From Bolinopsis microptera (taxonomy: Eukaryota > Ctenophora > Tentaculata > Lobata > Bolinopsidae), in NCBI RefSeq assembly GCF_026151205.1, contig NC_087072.1:6682084-6746083 (forward strand): DNA of 64,000 nt, given 5' to 3'. Below the pieces are notes generated by a model. The model was given only the letters and a program-made list of their open reading frames with translations. It was not told the origin of the DNA and searched no databases. Position 1 is the first letter of the stretch, and every line of letters begins with the position of its first letter. A program made the translations under genes and the position numbers. Positions 48,801 to 58,546 of this stretch are shown here, in pieces.

Positions 48801-51800
48801 CCACATTTAAATCTCCAGATGAGATATATATGTCAGTTACCGAAGCTGTCGATAAATTTATAAAATCAAAAAGTAGAAAGTACTGTCAAAAAGAAGTAAA
48901 GTTCAGCGATTGGAAGGAAAAAGTGTTATCAATAGTTTCCAATCGTATTGAATATTACAAGAAAAACTTTCCTGAAACATTTGAAATAAAAGAAAACACA
49001 CTGGAAAAAGATGATGTTAAAAGAAGTCTTAAATTGCCGAAAAGTAAATACATTATTTGTAGTATCGACAAAGCTTCTGGTAATTTTTCATTTATTTGTA
49101 AAAAGTTTTATGTAAAAACTCTTGCCAATGAAATGGGTTTTGATCCTAATACTCTAGAATGTATAGGTAATGATACATATAAACCCTGTAGCGAAGACGA
49201 GACTCATTATGTCAATAAAATATCTGAGAGTCTAAAGGAGAGATTTAATGTACAAGTTGAAGATAAAAACTTGCGACTAGCACGCATCTTCTGGAACCCT
49301 AAGCTTCATAAGAACCCTTACAAGGCGAGGTTCATTGCAGGTGCCCGTTTTTGCGTTACGAAACAACTTAACGTCCAAGTTAACTGTTGTCTGAAACTTT
49401 TGAGGAAATACTTCAAGAAATACTGCGAGGCAATCTACAACAACAGCGGTATAAACATGTTTTGGAGCATAGATTCCTCAAGTGAATTCCTTGAAGCTAT
49501 CAAAAATAGCGATGTTTATAATATACAAGTATATGATTTTACTACTCTTTATACCAGATTAGACTTGATTGAAGTAGAGAATATGATTAATGAAGTTGTT
49601 GATTTAATATTTTCAGACCGTAATAGATATATTTGTATTTCTAAAAGAGACAGTAATACATGTTTCTTTTCCAATAAAACCTATGATTGTCATGCCTGCT
49701 TTAGTCAAGATGACCTAAAAGAGGCTGTTAAATTTATTATTTATAACACTTATGTCGTCTTCGGTGGGATTGTATTCATACAAACCAAGGGTATTCCTAT
49801 GGGTGGAAATTCAAGTTCCCCTATAGCTGATCTCACTGTTGGCAAAAAGGAATTTAATTATATGAAACGTTTACTTCAGGAAAAGAAAATGGGATTAGCA
49901 AAGATATTATCCAATAATAAACGATATGTTGACGATTTATCTATTATTAACTACCTTTACTTTCATAAATTGATTAAAGATATTTATCCTAATTCATTGG
50001 AGATGGAGCGAGCTGGTTCCAATAATAAAATCATTAACTACCTTGATTTAAATATTAATATTTCCACAGAAGGACTAGAAATATCAGTGTATAACAAAAC
50101 TGATGATTTTAATTTTCATGTTGTATCCCTTACATTTCCTCACAGTAACATCCCAACCGAGGTTGGCTACAACGTTTTTTCAAGTCAAGTTCTTAGATAT
50201 GGTAATGTTTGCACTAGATTGGATATCTTTACCTCCCATCTTCACAAAATATTCAAAATTCTAATTGATAGAGGATATAGCCGTGATAGACTGATTAAAG
50301 GCATTAAACGTTGTCTGAGGAAATATGATAACGTTTTCAGGAAGTTCGGTATTCTAGATGACCGTAACATTATTAAAGAACTCCCCTGATATCTTTTGAT
50401 TTATTGAAACACGGGTACTAACTCTGCTAAACTGAACAAATTCTGAAACTTAGGTGAATAAGTGTACAACGTGCTAAACCGAAGTTCAGACTGACCAGTG
50501 AAAATGGGCGAGCGTACCAAGTGTCATTTTAATTAGAAGTTTTAGTCAGTGATTTATTATTGAAGCTTGTAATTACAATATCTAATGCTCCTATAAATAC
50601 TTTAATTAATTGTTTGTCCCGTTATTCTTTTTCCTTCCTCTTTTCCTTGTCATCCCCTTTAGTTTTAAGATTCTTGCTATAAATGGCTACAGCTAACACT
50701 ATTAATGCTAAGTACCAAACAACAAGTGGGAGGTGGATCGTTGGTACCATTAAATCGATTTAACACCGCAATTCCAGTCGCAAGCCTGGGACCACTACTA
50801 GCATAGTCACAACATCTACAAAGCTGCCATATAGCCTGACTGACAATTTTCTCGACTGACTGACAATGTTTCTTCTTTTTCCCCATTTAGAATACAAAGA
50901 TTAGTACATTTTAGCTTATGATTAATATTATATTTTTACCTATAGTTTACTTAGATTAATAACTGGATAGAAAATCAGGGATAACCAACCTTTGCGTTCA
51001 GAATCAGGGCTAAGTCCACACTCTGAAGGATTAAAGCTCGAGAAAAGGTCTCAAGCTTGGCAAGTAATGTCTTGTGAAGGGGCAGTTTGTTTATGGTGTG
51101 CCCAAATGCTGAGCGGGACTCCGCATAGCTGTGTGCTAGTGTGGTCACGTGACGTAGGTAGGAGATAGCAGAGAGTGCGTTGTACAGACGTGTCACCTGA
51201 AACATGTTGCAATTTTGATTATTTAAGAGGTAAAAGAAAGTTTCACATGGCCTGGAGAGTTACTCAATTTTCCAAGGCTTTTTCGGTAATTTGAAATTGC
51301 ACGTTAAATTTTAAATTCGGCCAGTTGAAGTTTTTCCTTTTTAAAAACTAAATGTCGGCCATTTACTTGAAGCATAGGTACAATGTTTGCTATGCCTCTC
51401 TCGGCAAGAAGTAAAGCTGGCACACCGTTTAGTGTTAACTCCGCTGTTGGAAGTTGTCGTGTACCTAACTTTTCCTTTAACTTCTCTATCTGTATCGTAC
51501 CGTCATATTCTGGAAATATACGGAATGTTGCTTAATGCTTATTACCAATAATGAGCAATTAATTTGATTATAATCATGAAATTAGGACATGCAGTAAAAG
51601 GTTCTGACTTAAATTAGATCCCGAAAAAAACAGCCACTATGAACCACCGAAAGAACAAGAGCACAAAGTTAACACAAACCTTGTGGTAAATGAACAAGGA
51701 ACAGCGACAAGTTCTCATCGTATCTTGCCAGAACCAGAGCAACCTGGCAATCAATGGCGGAAGTGTAGAATTTGTTGCCGTAGAGTCTGAGTACACCGTG

Positions 51801-53346
51801 CTCGTCTCTCAGTGCAACTGTTTGTGTGGAGCGGGTCACGTCCGAACCTCCAGCTCTCTCTGTCATCCACTGTCCTGGAGTGAATTGTTTGTGGGTTAGG
51901 AATTTGAATTCTTACCTATTCTTAAATTGATTGTTAAGAGATGGGAAATCTCTCACTTCTAGCCACAGATAATCTGATGGGAATGTTTTTTGAAGAGTAA
52001 AACAATTTCATGCTAAGAGATCAATAATGCTGAACATTTTGTTAAACAATTTGCAAATTATTTGCTGAGTATCTCACTTTATAAGAAAAAACCTGAGGTC
52101 CAGAAGTTTTCAGGATTAGTTGAGGTTAGATTTGATATGGTCTGAGACACTGTCGAAATCCACTCAGCGCTGCACACCGAGCATTCACCTTAAACAAACA
52201 GTACATGTGAATTGTGAAAAGTTAATTTCAATTCAACAAATATAATTTAGCACCAAATCAAATACAAGAGGCAGAGTCTCATTTCAATCTGATTGCACGA
52301 CAAGTTTAGGATTTGAAACAAAGAAAAAATCACCAGGAGCACAGTTCTGGTGAAATTTAAGAAGCTTTGAGAGAGTGGACGCTGCACCATCAGTCATAGC
52401 AAGGGGACAAGATACCATACCACTAACCGAACTGAACAAAATTAGCTTGATACTCTGCCACACCTCTCTTAGCTCCTGAGAAGATGTGTGATGATAAATG
52501 GTGAAGCAGGATTCAGGAACCATATTATAAATCAGTGATAAGTGAGCGTGATCATGCACCTATCAGCTATCTGCTTTGACATATATTATAGTGGTACTAT
52601 CGGTTGCAGAATTACAGCTCAAGTTTCACACTGGAAATTTAAAATGTTACAAATCCAGCAAAACTCACATGATCACTGCTTAGATCGTGTCCAATAGCAA
52701 CAAGACCTTCAGTACTGGCAATGTTGTGTAGTTCTTTCCAAGAATCACATGTAATAACTCTGTCTATTCGGCCACCCCATCCATCTAGTCTGGAAAGAAT
52801 ATAGTTTAATATAATGATAGGGAAAAATATAGAAGAAAAGAAATAATCTTGTATCACCATAATACTGCTTCAGCTAAATAGTAGTGGTAAGTTCATGATG
52901 TTTTTACTTTATATTGTGTTTAAATTAAGGAACTGTATTTTAAATACTGATATGGTAAATTGTAACATCAGACTGCACCTTTGAAGTTTTGGTGGATACA
53001 TTTCGCAATCAGTAGCAAGTTTGTTGAGTTTTCTGTACTGCAAACCAAACTGATATAAATCATTATTTGGAATGGTGGGGCTGACACCTCTTTGTTGGTA
53101 AACAGCAGAAATTAGTCTTGGTAAGATCGAGTCTGTTATAAAGGCATTTCCTGGTATCTGAAATGGCATCAGAAGAGTCATTCAATTGCAAAGAATATTC
53201 ACTAGTACAGATAATAAATTGCGAATGTTCCCGTTTGTGAAAACAGTTGTACAGAATGATATAATATGAAGGAATTGATTATATAATTATTAAGCTTAAC
53301 TCATACCACTCCACAAACCTTTGGTGGTGAAACATAGTGTAATTGT
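45859..53346 (-). CDS. AidB-like acyl-CoA dehydrogenase (5' end unresolved)
   Basis: A flavoprotein of the acyl-CoA dehydrogenase superfamily, closest in motifs to AidB and nematode ACDH-11. Exons in gene order: 53346-53319, 53157-52979, 52789-52669, 52559-52334, 52188-52093, 51874-51680, 51509-51367, 51196-50990, 46963-46832, 46653-46441, 46249-46091, 45951-45859. Phases match throughout, giving about 597 codons; the first exon with the start codon is not identified. Diagnostic blocks: WGGRIDRVITCDSWKELHNI, FWTSGQWMTERAGGSDV, KFYTSAIDCQVALVLARYDE, ESRSAFG, ESFGGAGYMED and LFRDACVLPVWEGTSDVLS. It oxidises acyl-CoA or has a related FAD-dependent role; substrate is not inferable. The 4 kb intron (46964-50989) carries a Penelope-like element on the other strand. 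Confidence 0.9.
46990..47143. repeat. 27-bp tandem repeat in the dehydrogenase intron
   Basis: About five to six units of GAGGAATGTCTTGTGTCTAC plus TATAGTA. Each unit contains the inverted CTACTATAGTAG. Two alternating variants (TAGAGG and TATAGG) are interleaved. Open frames across the array are artefacts. Confidence 0.85.
47144..47605 (+). other. sequence 5' of the Penelope-like frame
   Basis: More GC-rich than the surrounding intron and probably the 5' part of the element. It contains inverted GACCC/GGGTC arms (about 47530-47570) and a CGGAAACGCCG segment. Penelope-like elements often carry hammerhead ribozymes, but I found no intact CTGANGA box here. Confidence 0.4.
47606..50389 (+). mobile_element. 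Penelope-like retroelement ORF, N-terminal GIY-YIG (Naiad type)
   Basis: Uninterrupted frame of about 928 codons with no early ATG. Numbered from 47639: a Cys-rich start (Cys20, 21, 26, 29), then a GIY-YIG nuclease with VIYVITC (63-69), CKKQYVG (72-78), Arg87 and WIEKLGTAFPLGLN. It is followed by a long linker and a Penelope-type reverse transcriptase: YDFTTLYTRL, GIPMGGNSSSPIADL and the catalytic KRYVDDLS (Asp765-Asp766), then INYLDLNI. Canonical Penelope elements have the nuclease at the C-terminus; the N-terminal position defines the Naiad/Chlamys group. The lack of stops suggests a young copy; the missing ATG suggests 5' truncation. It lies antisense in a dehydrogenase intron. Neither pseudo-LTR was identified. 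Confidence 0.88.
50390..50989. other. flank between Penelope-like ORF and dehydrogenase exon
   Basis: Holds the presumed 3' UTR of the element and copy B of the 200-bp repeat (50761-50961), which ends only 28 bases before the dehydrogenase exon at 50990. Confidence 0.5.
50761..50961 (+). repeat. 200-bp dispersed repeat, copy B
   Basis: Same orientation and nearly same sequence as 28666-28865, both starting TAACACCGCAATTCC. One visible insertion difference lies near the CTTCTTTTTCCCC / CTTCTCTTCCCC stretch. Confidence 0.85.
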
Positions 53347-53712
53347 CTGAAAGGAGACAAAACAGCGGGTAACCGAATGCTAATCATGTCATATTCCTGG
53401 CAGCCATCTCATCATCATAAATCAAATTTTCATCCCAGACATACCTGGGGATTAAAAAAAACACAATGAGCAATTCTATGGTTAAAATCTCTCGTAAGAT
53501 TCTTTATGCAACAAACTTCATCATGTGAAATAAGATGGTACAGTGTAAACTGTATAGGTAGTAATATAATCTTGTTCGAAAAGAAGAAAAGAATAAGGTT
53601 CAAGGAATAGCCGATGCCCGAAAGTAGTAATAAAAAAGGTTTAAAAACCTACCTAGCTGCAAAATACTGCCTTATAATGAAAAATCGTTGGATCTATTGG
53701 TGACATTTTTAA
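53347..53712. other. upstream side of the dehydrogenase gene
   Basis: The dehydrogenase start codon and promoter should lie here or beyond, but no exon joining the phase of 53319-53346 could be fixed. No other feature seen. Confidence 0.35.
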
Positions 53713-54063
53713 CATTATACTGTATAACAACAATACATTTTCTTTCTGAGTTAACTCAGCAAACTATGCATATGGGAGTATGGGTCATGTGGCTAATGTT
53801 CAGAACTTATGAACATGCTAGGGTAATAGATGTCAAAATTAAGCCACTATCGTCGAATAGTAAGTAAAATACAATTTTTATTTTCCACAGAAGAATCAAT
53901 ACATATTGAATTATAAATATCCGATAATTCCATTAATAATCATTAAAAGTTGCTTTGTCATTTGTAAAATCAAAAACGAAAAGCCGTACGCTGAATATAT
54001 ACATTAAAAATACATTATTTTTTATTGTTTACCAATATCATCAAATTGATATGAACGTGTCCA
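53713..54063. mobile_element. partial copy related to the right end of the 43608-45845 element
   Basis: Matches about 45655-45845 in the same orientation: shared GCATATGGGAGTATGGGT, TGGCTAATGTTCAGAACTT, AGATGTCAAAATTAAGCCAC and a decayed end TTTACCAATATCATCAAATT...GAACGTGTCCAT. It has an insertion of about 140 bases after the ACTATCGTC point. No left end was found nearby. This copy lies on the 5' side of the dehydrogenase gene, while the full element abuts its 3' side. Confidence 0.7.
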
Positions 54064-54216
54064 TTATATAGTAAGATGTATGATTAGCAATCTAACACAA
54101 AACAACGAACTACCGATAAATACAATGCTACTGTAAAATATTAAGTATTAAGAGCATGGTTAACACTGGTCAATGACCAGGAAATTTCATTATAGATAAT
54201 GCAATGCTTCCAAAAA

Positions 54217-56685
54217 TTAAACAGAGTGCATTTTTTTATCAACTTCAGACCTGCAATTATAATGCCCCTCCACAGTCATGTGGTCTTCCAAAGTGTTATA
54301 CAGATTCGAAAATGAAATCATTTCATCATTTTTAGTCCTATTTACTGAGTCTGAAACAAATTTGTCTTCTGGATAATGTTTTTTTAAACCGTTAGCATGT
54401 CTTTTCCAGTCAAGATAGATGTCAAAATCTCGCGTTATAAATATCACGGAGCAGTATGCCCGAGCTCTTGACACTGTTATGTAAAGTTTTGACAACAGTT
54501 GATCCATCATGTCATCTGAATTGGACATCACATGTCCAGGTGAGGAAGTTAACCAATTCTGTGAACAGAACATCCTCCTCGAAATTTCCACAATGCCTAT
54601 AACTGCTGGCCACTCAGCAGAGAATGTTTCATCAAAATTGTGAACAGAAACATTGATTTTGTTTGCTGAAAACGAATCTAAACAACCGAGTACCTTTTCA
54701 CACTCTTCCTTCCAATTTATTGCGTCATCTGGATGTTCTGGTCGGATGCAATTCGGGAAGATACTACTTATCGAGATTCCCTCTGAAGCCTGACTTGTAA
54801 CCACTTCAAATCTTCGCTCTACGGTTATGTTGCGATCAATCACTATAGCTATATTGCCTGAACCAAGTTTCGATAATTCTGCAGCCAAAATTTTGCGTGC
54901 TTTCGCAGTTATCACGGTTGTATTTGACCAATGGGATCCTAGATGGTATAGCACTGGTTTTGGGCCATGGATAAAATGTCCAATTTCTTGCTCAAGTGAC
55001 ATGTAACTAAAAAAAGTTTTGAATTCTTCATCAGTCGGTATGTGATCCGCATGAATACTAGCACTACCACGTTCATCTTGATATTCTGAAAGTATTTGTT
55101 TTTCATTTTTCACTCTCAGCATCCTTATAGATGACAACAGTTCGGCTATCTGACGACTGTTCCTTAATACATTTGGTAGACACTGAAAGCAGTCTTTATT
55201 TTTAACATTATTCATGACTTCTCTCATCCTGAAACTAGTCCGTAGACTTTGAGTTAAAAATCCATCCTGGAGGATATCGTAGGTCACCCAAAACAGTCTC
55301 TTTGAAATAGAGTTGAGCTCAGTAAATACGATACTGTAGAGATCATTGGTCGAGTTGTAGCCCATTCCAGCTGTTAAACCATGGAAATCGTCCAAAAAGA
55401 CATGATAATCTGTCTTCAATATAGCCGTGATTGATTCGAGTCTGTAAGATTCATCTACTTTCAGTTTGCCTTTCACAAAATCTCCTTTGTAGTGTACAAT
55501 AAATACTCTGGATTGTGTTTCTATCTCGAGAAGTGCTTCATTGACGTTTTCATACAAGACGGAGCTTACATTTGCATTTTCTAAATGTTGCTGGTAATAT
55601 TTTGCTACAGTTTCGTTGAGGACCACGACAACCACTTTTTTCTCAGAATTCTTCAATAACTCCACTACTTTCCCCATTATAAGCAATGTTTTTCCGGACC
55701 CCGCCGGGCCATTAATCCAAAGCTTCTTTTTCTCATTCGTCAGCACCGACTTTTGGCTTTTTGTTATGAATTTGATATCCAATTTTTGCAAAGTAATGGG
55801 TGCCTTTACAACAAAAGAGGATGCAGGCTGTTGATTTATATTGACTCTTGAGATTTTTGATATCCTTAATAGACAATCCAAATCCTTGATAGTCTCAGAC
55901 AAGTCGACATTCTTCAAATTTATTCTGTCGTTTATATCGTCATAGTACCACAGCCCCAACAAAATCAACATCAACCTTTCGTGAACTGAATTTTCTTGAC
56001 ACGCCTGTAAACGTTGAGACAAATTTGAATTCAGCTCTTCAAGGTCTTTCATGAACAAAATGCATTCTTTTTCTTCGGGTAGTAGCTTTTCGTAAAATGG
56101 AAATTTGCTGATTATACTTTTGTCACCATTGCTGAACACAGTAAAATCTAAAACTTTTGGAGCTTTCACTTTCATTCTCTTGCATATTTCGTAAATAAGA
56201 TCTTTTGTTCTTTTTCGTTGCTTTTTAGAGTCCTTGTAGTTCCGTTCAAAAGTTTTATTTGGGTCCTTTGATATTTCCCAAATAGGTACTTTAACCTCCA
56301 AAACAGCTATAAATGAATCTTGTAGAACAAGGAAATCGCATTCGCCTTCCTCCTCTTGATCTTTCTTCTTGCACTTGTCTGAATGACCTCTCACAAAAAG
56401 GTTATATTGTTTGTGGGTATAGCTGAACCCGTGGAAAACCATCAAGCCATTATTCTGGTTCTCCAAAACTTTGTAAACCTTAACTTCACCTTCATATTGT
56501 CTTTGCTTAATGAATTCTTTTTGTTCTTTCGAAGTCATGGTCTCGATTGTTTCTGGAAATTTGTCAATATTTTTGGAACACGGAGCTAGGGGAAACATCA
56601 GAGTCCTTTCTCTTTTAGTGCAATACTTATCTCGCATTTCCTCTCCTGCCTTCAAAATTCTGTTTACTGTATTGCTTGTTTCCAT
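54217..56685 (-). CDS. NERD-like nuclease fused to superfamily 1 helicase
   Basis: 822 residues, one exon. The N-terminal part resembles the NERD/PD-(D/E)xK nuclease fold: GEVKVYKVLENQN (about 65-77), then GECDFLVLQ with Asp117, and EVK (Glu130-x-Lys132), i.e. D-x12-E-x-K. The C-terminal half is a UvrD/DUF2075-like helicase: Walker A NGPAGSGKTLL (Asn325, Lys332), Walker B VFLDDFHG (Asp432-Asp433) and the C-terminal LYITVSRARA (734-743) typical of superfamily 1 motif VI. It probably acts on nucleic acids, with the helicase feeding or controlling cleavage. Similar nuclease-helicase pairings are known in prokaryotic defence. An intronless gene among intron-rich neighbours suggests retrocopy or transfer origin. 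No localisation signal is evident. Confidence 0.75.
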   Translation of the reverse strand: METSNTVNRILKAGEEMRDKYCTKRERTLMFPLAPCSKNIDKFPETIETMTSKEQKEFIKQRQYEGEVKVYKVLENQNNGLMVFHGFSYTHKQYNLFVRGHSDKCKKKDQEEEGECDFLVLQDSFIAVLEVKVPIWEISKDPNKTFERNYKDSKKQRKRTKDLIYEICKRMKVKAPKVLDFTVFSNGDKSIISKFPFYEKLLPEEKECILFMKDLEELNSNLSQRLQACQENSVHERLMLILLGLWYYDDINDRINLKNVDLSETIKDLDCLLRISKISRVNINQQPASSFVVKAPITLQKLDIKFITKSQKSVLTNEKKKLWINGPAGSGKTLLIMGKVVELLKNSEKKVVVVVLNETVAKYYQQHLENANVSSVLYENVNEALLEIETQSRVFIVHYKGDFVKGKLKVDESYRLESITAILKTDYHVFLDDFHGLTAGMGYNSTNDLYSIVFTELNSISKRLFWVTYDILQDGFLTQSLRTSFRMREVMNNVKNKDCFQCLPNVLRNSRQIAELLSSIRMLRVKNEKQILSEYQDERGSASIHADHIPTDEEFKTFFSYMSLEQEIGHFIHGPKPVLYHLGSHWSNTTVITAKARKILAAELSKLGSGNIAIVIDRNITVERRFEVVTSQASEGISISSIFPNCIRPEHPDDAINWKEECEKVLGCLDSFSANKINVSVHNFDETFSAEWPAVIGIVEISRRMFCSQNWLTSSPGHVMSNSDDMMDQLLSKLYITVSRARAYCSVIFITRDFDIYLDWKRHANGLKKHYPEDKFVSDSVNRTKNDEMISFSNLYNTLEDHMTVEGHYNCRSEVDKKMHSV

Positions 56686-57398
56686 GCTGAAGTTTTGATT
56701 TCATTATACTGTAAATGGATTTAAGAACACACCGAAAAGCACCCTACTAGACATGCAGTTAAAGTATGACACACTCAGTTGGTGTGACCTAAATTTTTTC
56801 ACAAATGAGCTTAAGTTATAATTGCAAACTGTTAGTCACCTGATTAAGCAGTGTGAGGTTCTTGTAAGTGCACTATTCAATGAAACCAGGTAATGAATGA
56901 AGAACAACTTACAATGAACTGTATTACATGGAATAACCTAAAGGGGATGTCGCTAGATAACAGTATATAAAATAGGCTGACATCACACCCTCTCTTCAAA
57001 AGTTAAAAAAACCCAATTCTATATAAAAATTTCAAACCCAGTTAAAATCGTATAAGGTTAACAATGTTCAATAAATTAAAAGAATTAATAAATAGCATCA
57101 GTTTGTTTGAGTCAATTTCAAATACCCCAAAGATATCGAAAAAATAAAATAATTTTAAAATATGTTGATAAATCTCTCAAAATCAAAAGTGTTCTCATAC
57201 ATTCTCGAAAACGTGTTCAATAAACATTAAACACCATATCAAAATAGGTCAAGAACAATCATAAATAATTCAATAACTCCTAAAAACCATATAAATCTGG
57301 CGGTACAAACAGGTTTAGAAAACTATCAAGGTATCAACTAATAACATTAAACACTATTGATTACAGTCATAATAAAAAGTGTTTATAAATTCAAAAGT
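56686..57398. other. AT-rich spacer
   Basis: Upstream side of the nuclease-helicase gene and 3' flank of the gypsy fragment. No LTR, promoter motif or coding sequence could be identified; a 3' LTR might be here but cannot be recognised without a second copy. Confidence 0.35.
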
Positions 57399-58546
57399 CT
57401 ATTCAATCTGGTCAATGGGTCTATTACCTATTACAGCTTTAGAGACTCTGCCTGAGCGTGTAGCATTAGATGAAGTAGGTATAACCTCTGCAGTAGCGAC
57501 CTCTTCCGTAGTTTCGGTACTCTCCTCAGTAGCGATCTCCGTCTCATTAATGGTATCCTCAGGATCCCTTAGGCAATCCTCTATTGCTTCAGGGCTTTCT
57601 GACAGAACATGTTCCCTAAATCTCCGCATATCAAGGGTGTCTATTAGTGTCTGATCCAAAAGGTTTTCCACTGGTGATGTAGGTGTAGTAGATATCAGTA
57701 GTGTAGGATCAGGAGCCTTTGTAGTACTGGTAGTGGGTAACGATGGCATGATGATCTCATGGAGTCTTGGTGTGTTTGTTGATTCCACCTCTTCAGTATC
57801 TGTTGATGTTCTGCTTGCAACAGGTTCTTTTCTGGTGCCTGCGTCCATCATCAGGTTACTGTGATAAATTCTATGTTTACCCTTAGAATCTGTGATTTCC
57901 CAGTTGACATGGCTGAGTTTCCTAACAATGTGGAATGGTCCATCAACCCATTTAGGCGAGATCTTATTATGTTTACCATGTGTACGCTTTATTAGCACTC
58001 GGTCTCCTTGCTTCCACTCCTTGCTCTCCTTTGAGGCATTCTTGTCATGTTGAATCTTGTATGCTTTCTTGGCCATGTCACGATTGTGATTAGCTGCTGC
58101 TAAGATCTCTTCTTGACTGAGCTCATTGGTAATACTTGGTAGTTGGAAGAAATTAGCAACTGCTAGTCTAGCATCTTTACCAAAAGTACACGAGAATGGT
58201 GACGCCTTAAGCGACTTGTTCATTTGACTGTTCATTTCTAACACAGCTTCTGGAAGAAGGGTATCCCAATCTGTCACAGGTGTCTGCCTGGCTATTATCA
58301 TAGCACGCAGTCTGTCTTTAACGGTTTGAATTGATCTTTCAGCCGATCCATTCCCCTGTGGGTGGTATGGGCTTGAGTGGCGCTTCTCGATACCAAGCTC
58401 ATCACACAGTTCTTTGATGGCTGATTTGTCTACATTAGGGCCTTGGTCAGAGACTAGAATCTTAGGAACTCCATAATAGGCAATAAGTTTCTCCCAAAAT
58501 GCTTCTTTGAGGACCTTAGATGCCTGATTGGGCAAAGCCGTAGCGT
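57399..58546 (-). mobile_element. Ty3/gypsy integrase fragment
   Basis: About 380 codons of an integrase C-terminal half in one open frame: NQASKVLKEAFWEKLIAYYG, a catalytic-core SDQGPNVD, the HPQGNGSAERSIQTVKDRLR region with the third acidic residue, and a GPY/F-type module (GDRVLIKRTHG, WVDGPFHIVRKL). A Thr/Ser/Glu-rich tail ends RPIDQIE. The zinc finger, the first catalytic Asp and all upstream pol and gag are missing. The first dozen codons of the longer open frame (58547-58580) are translated from the adjoining LINE tail, not from integrase. A dead fragment. Confidence 0.85.
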
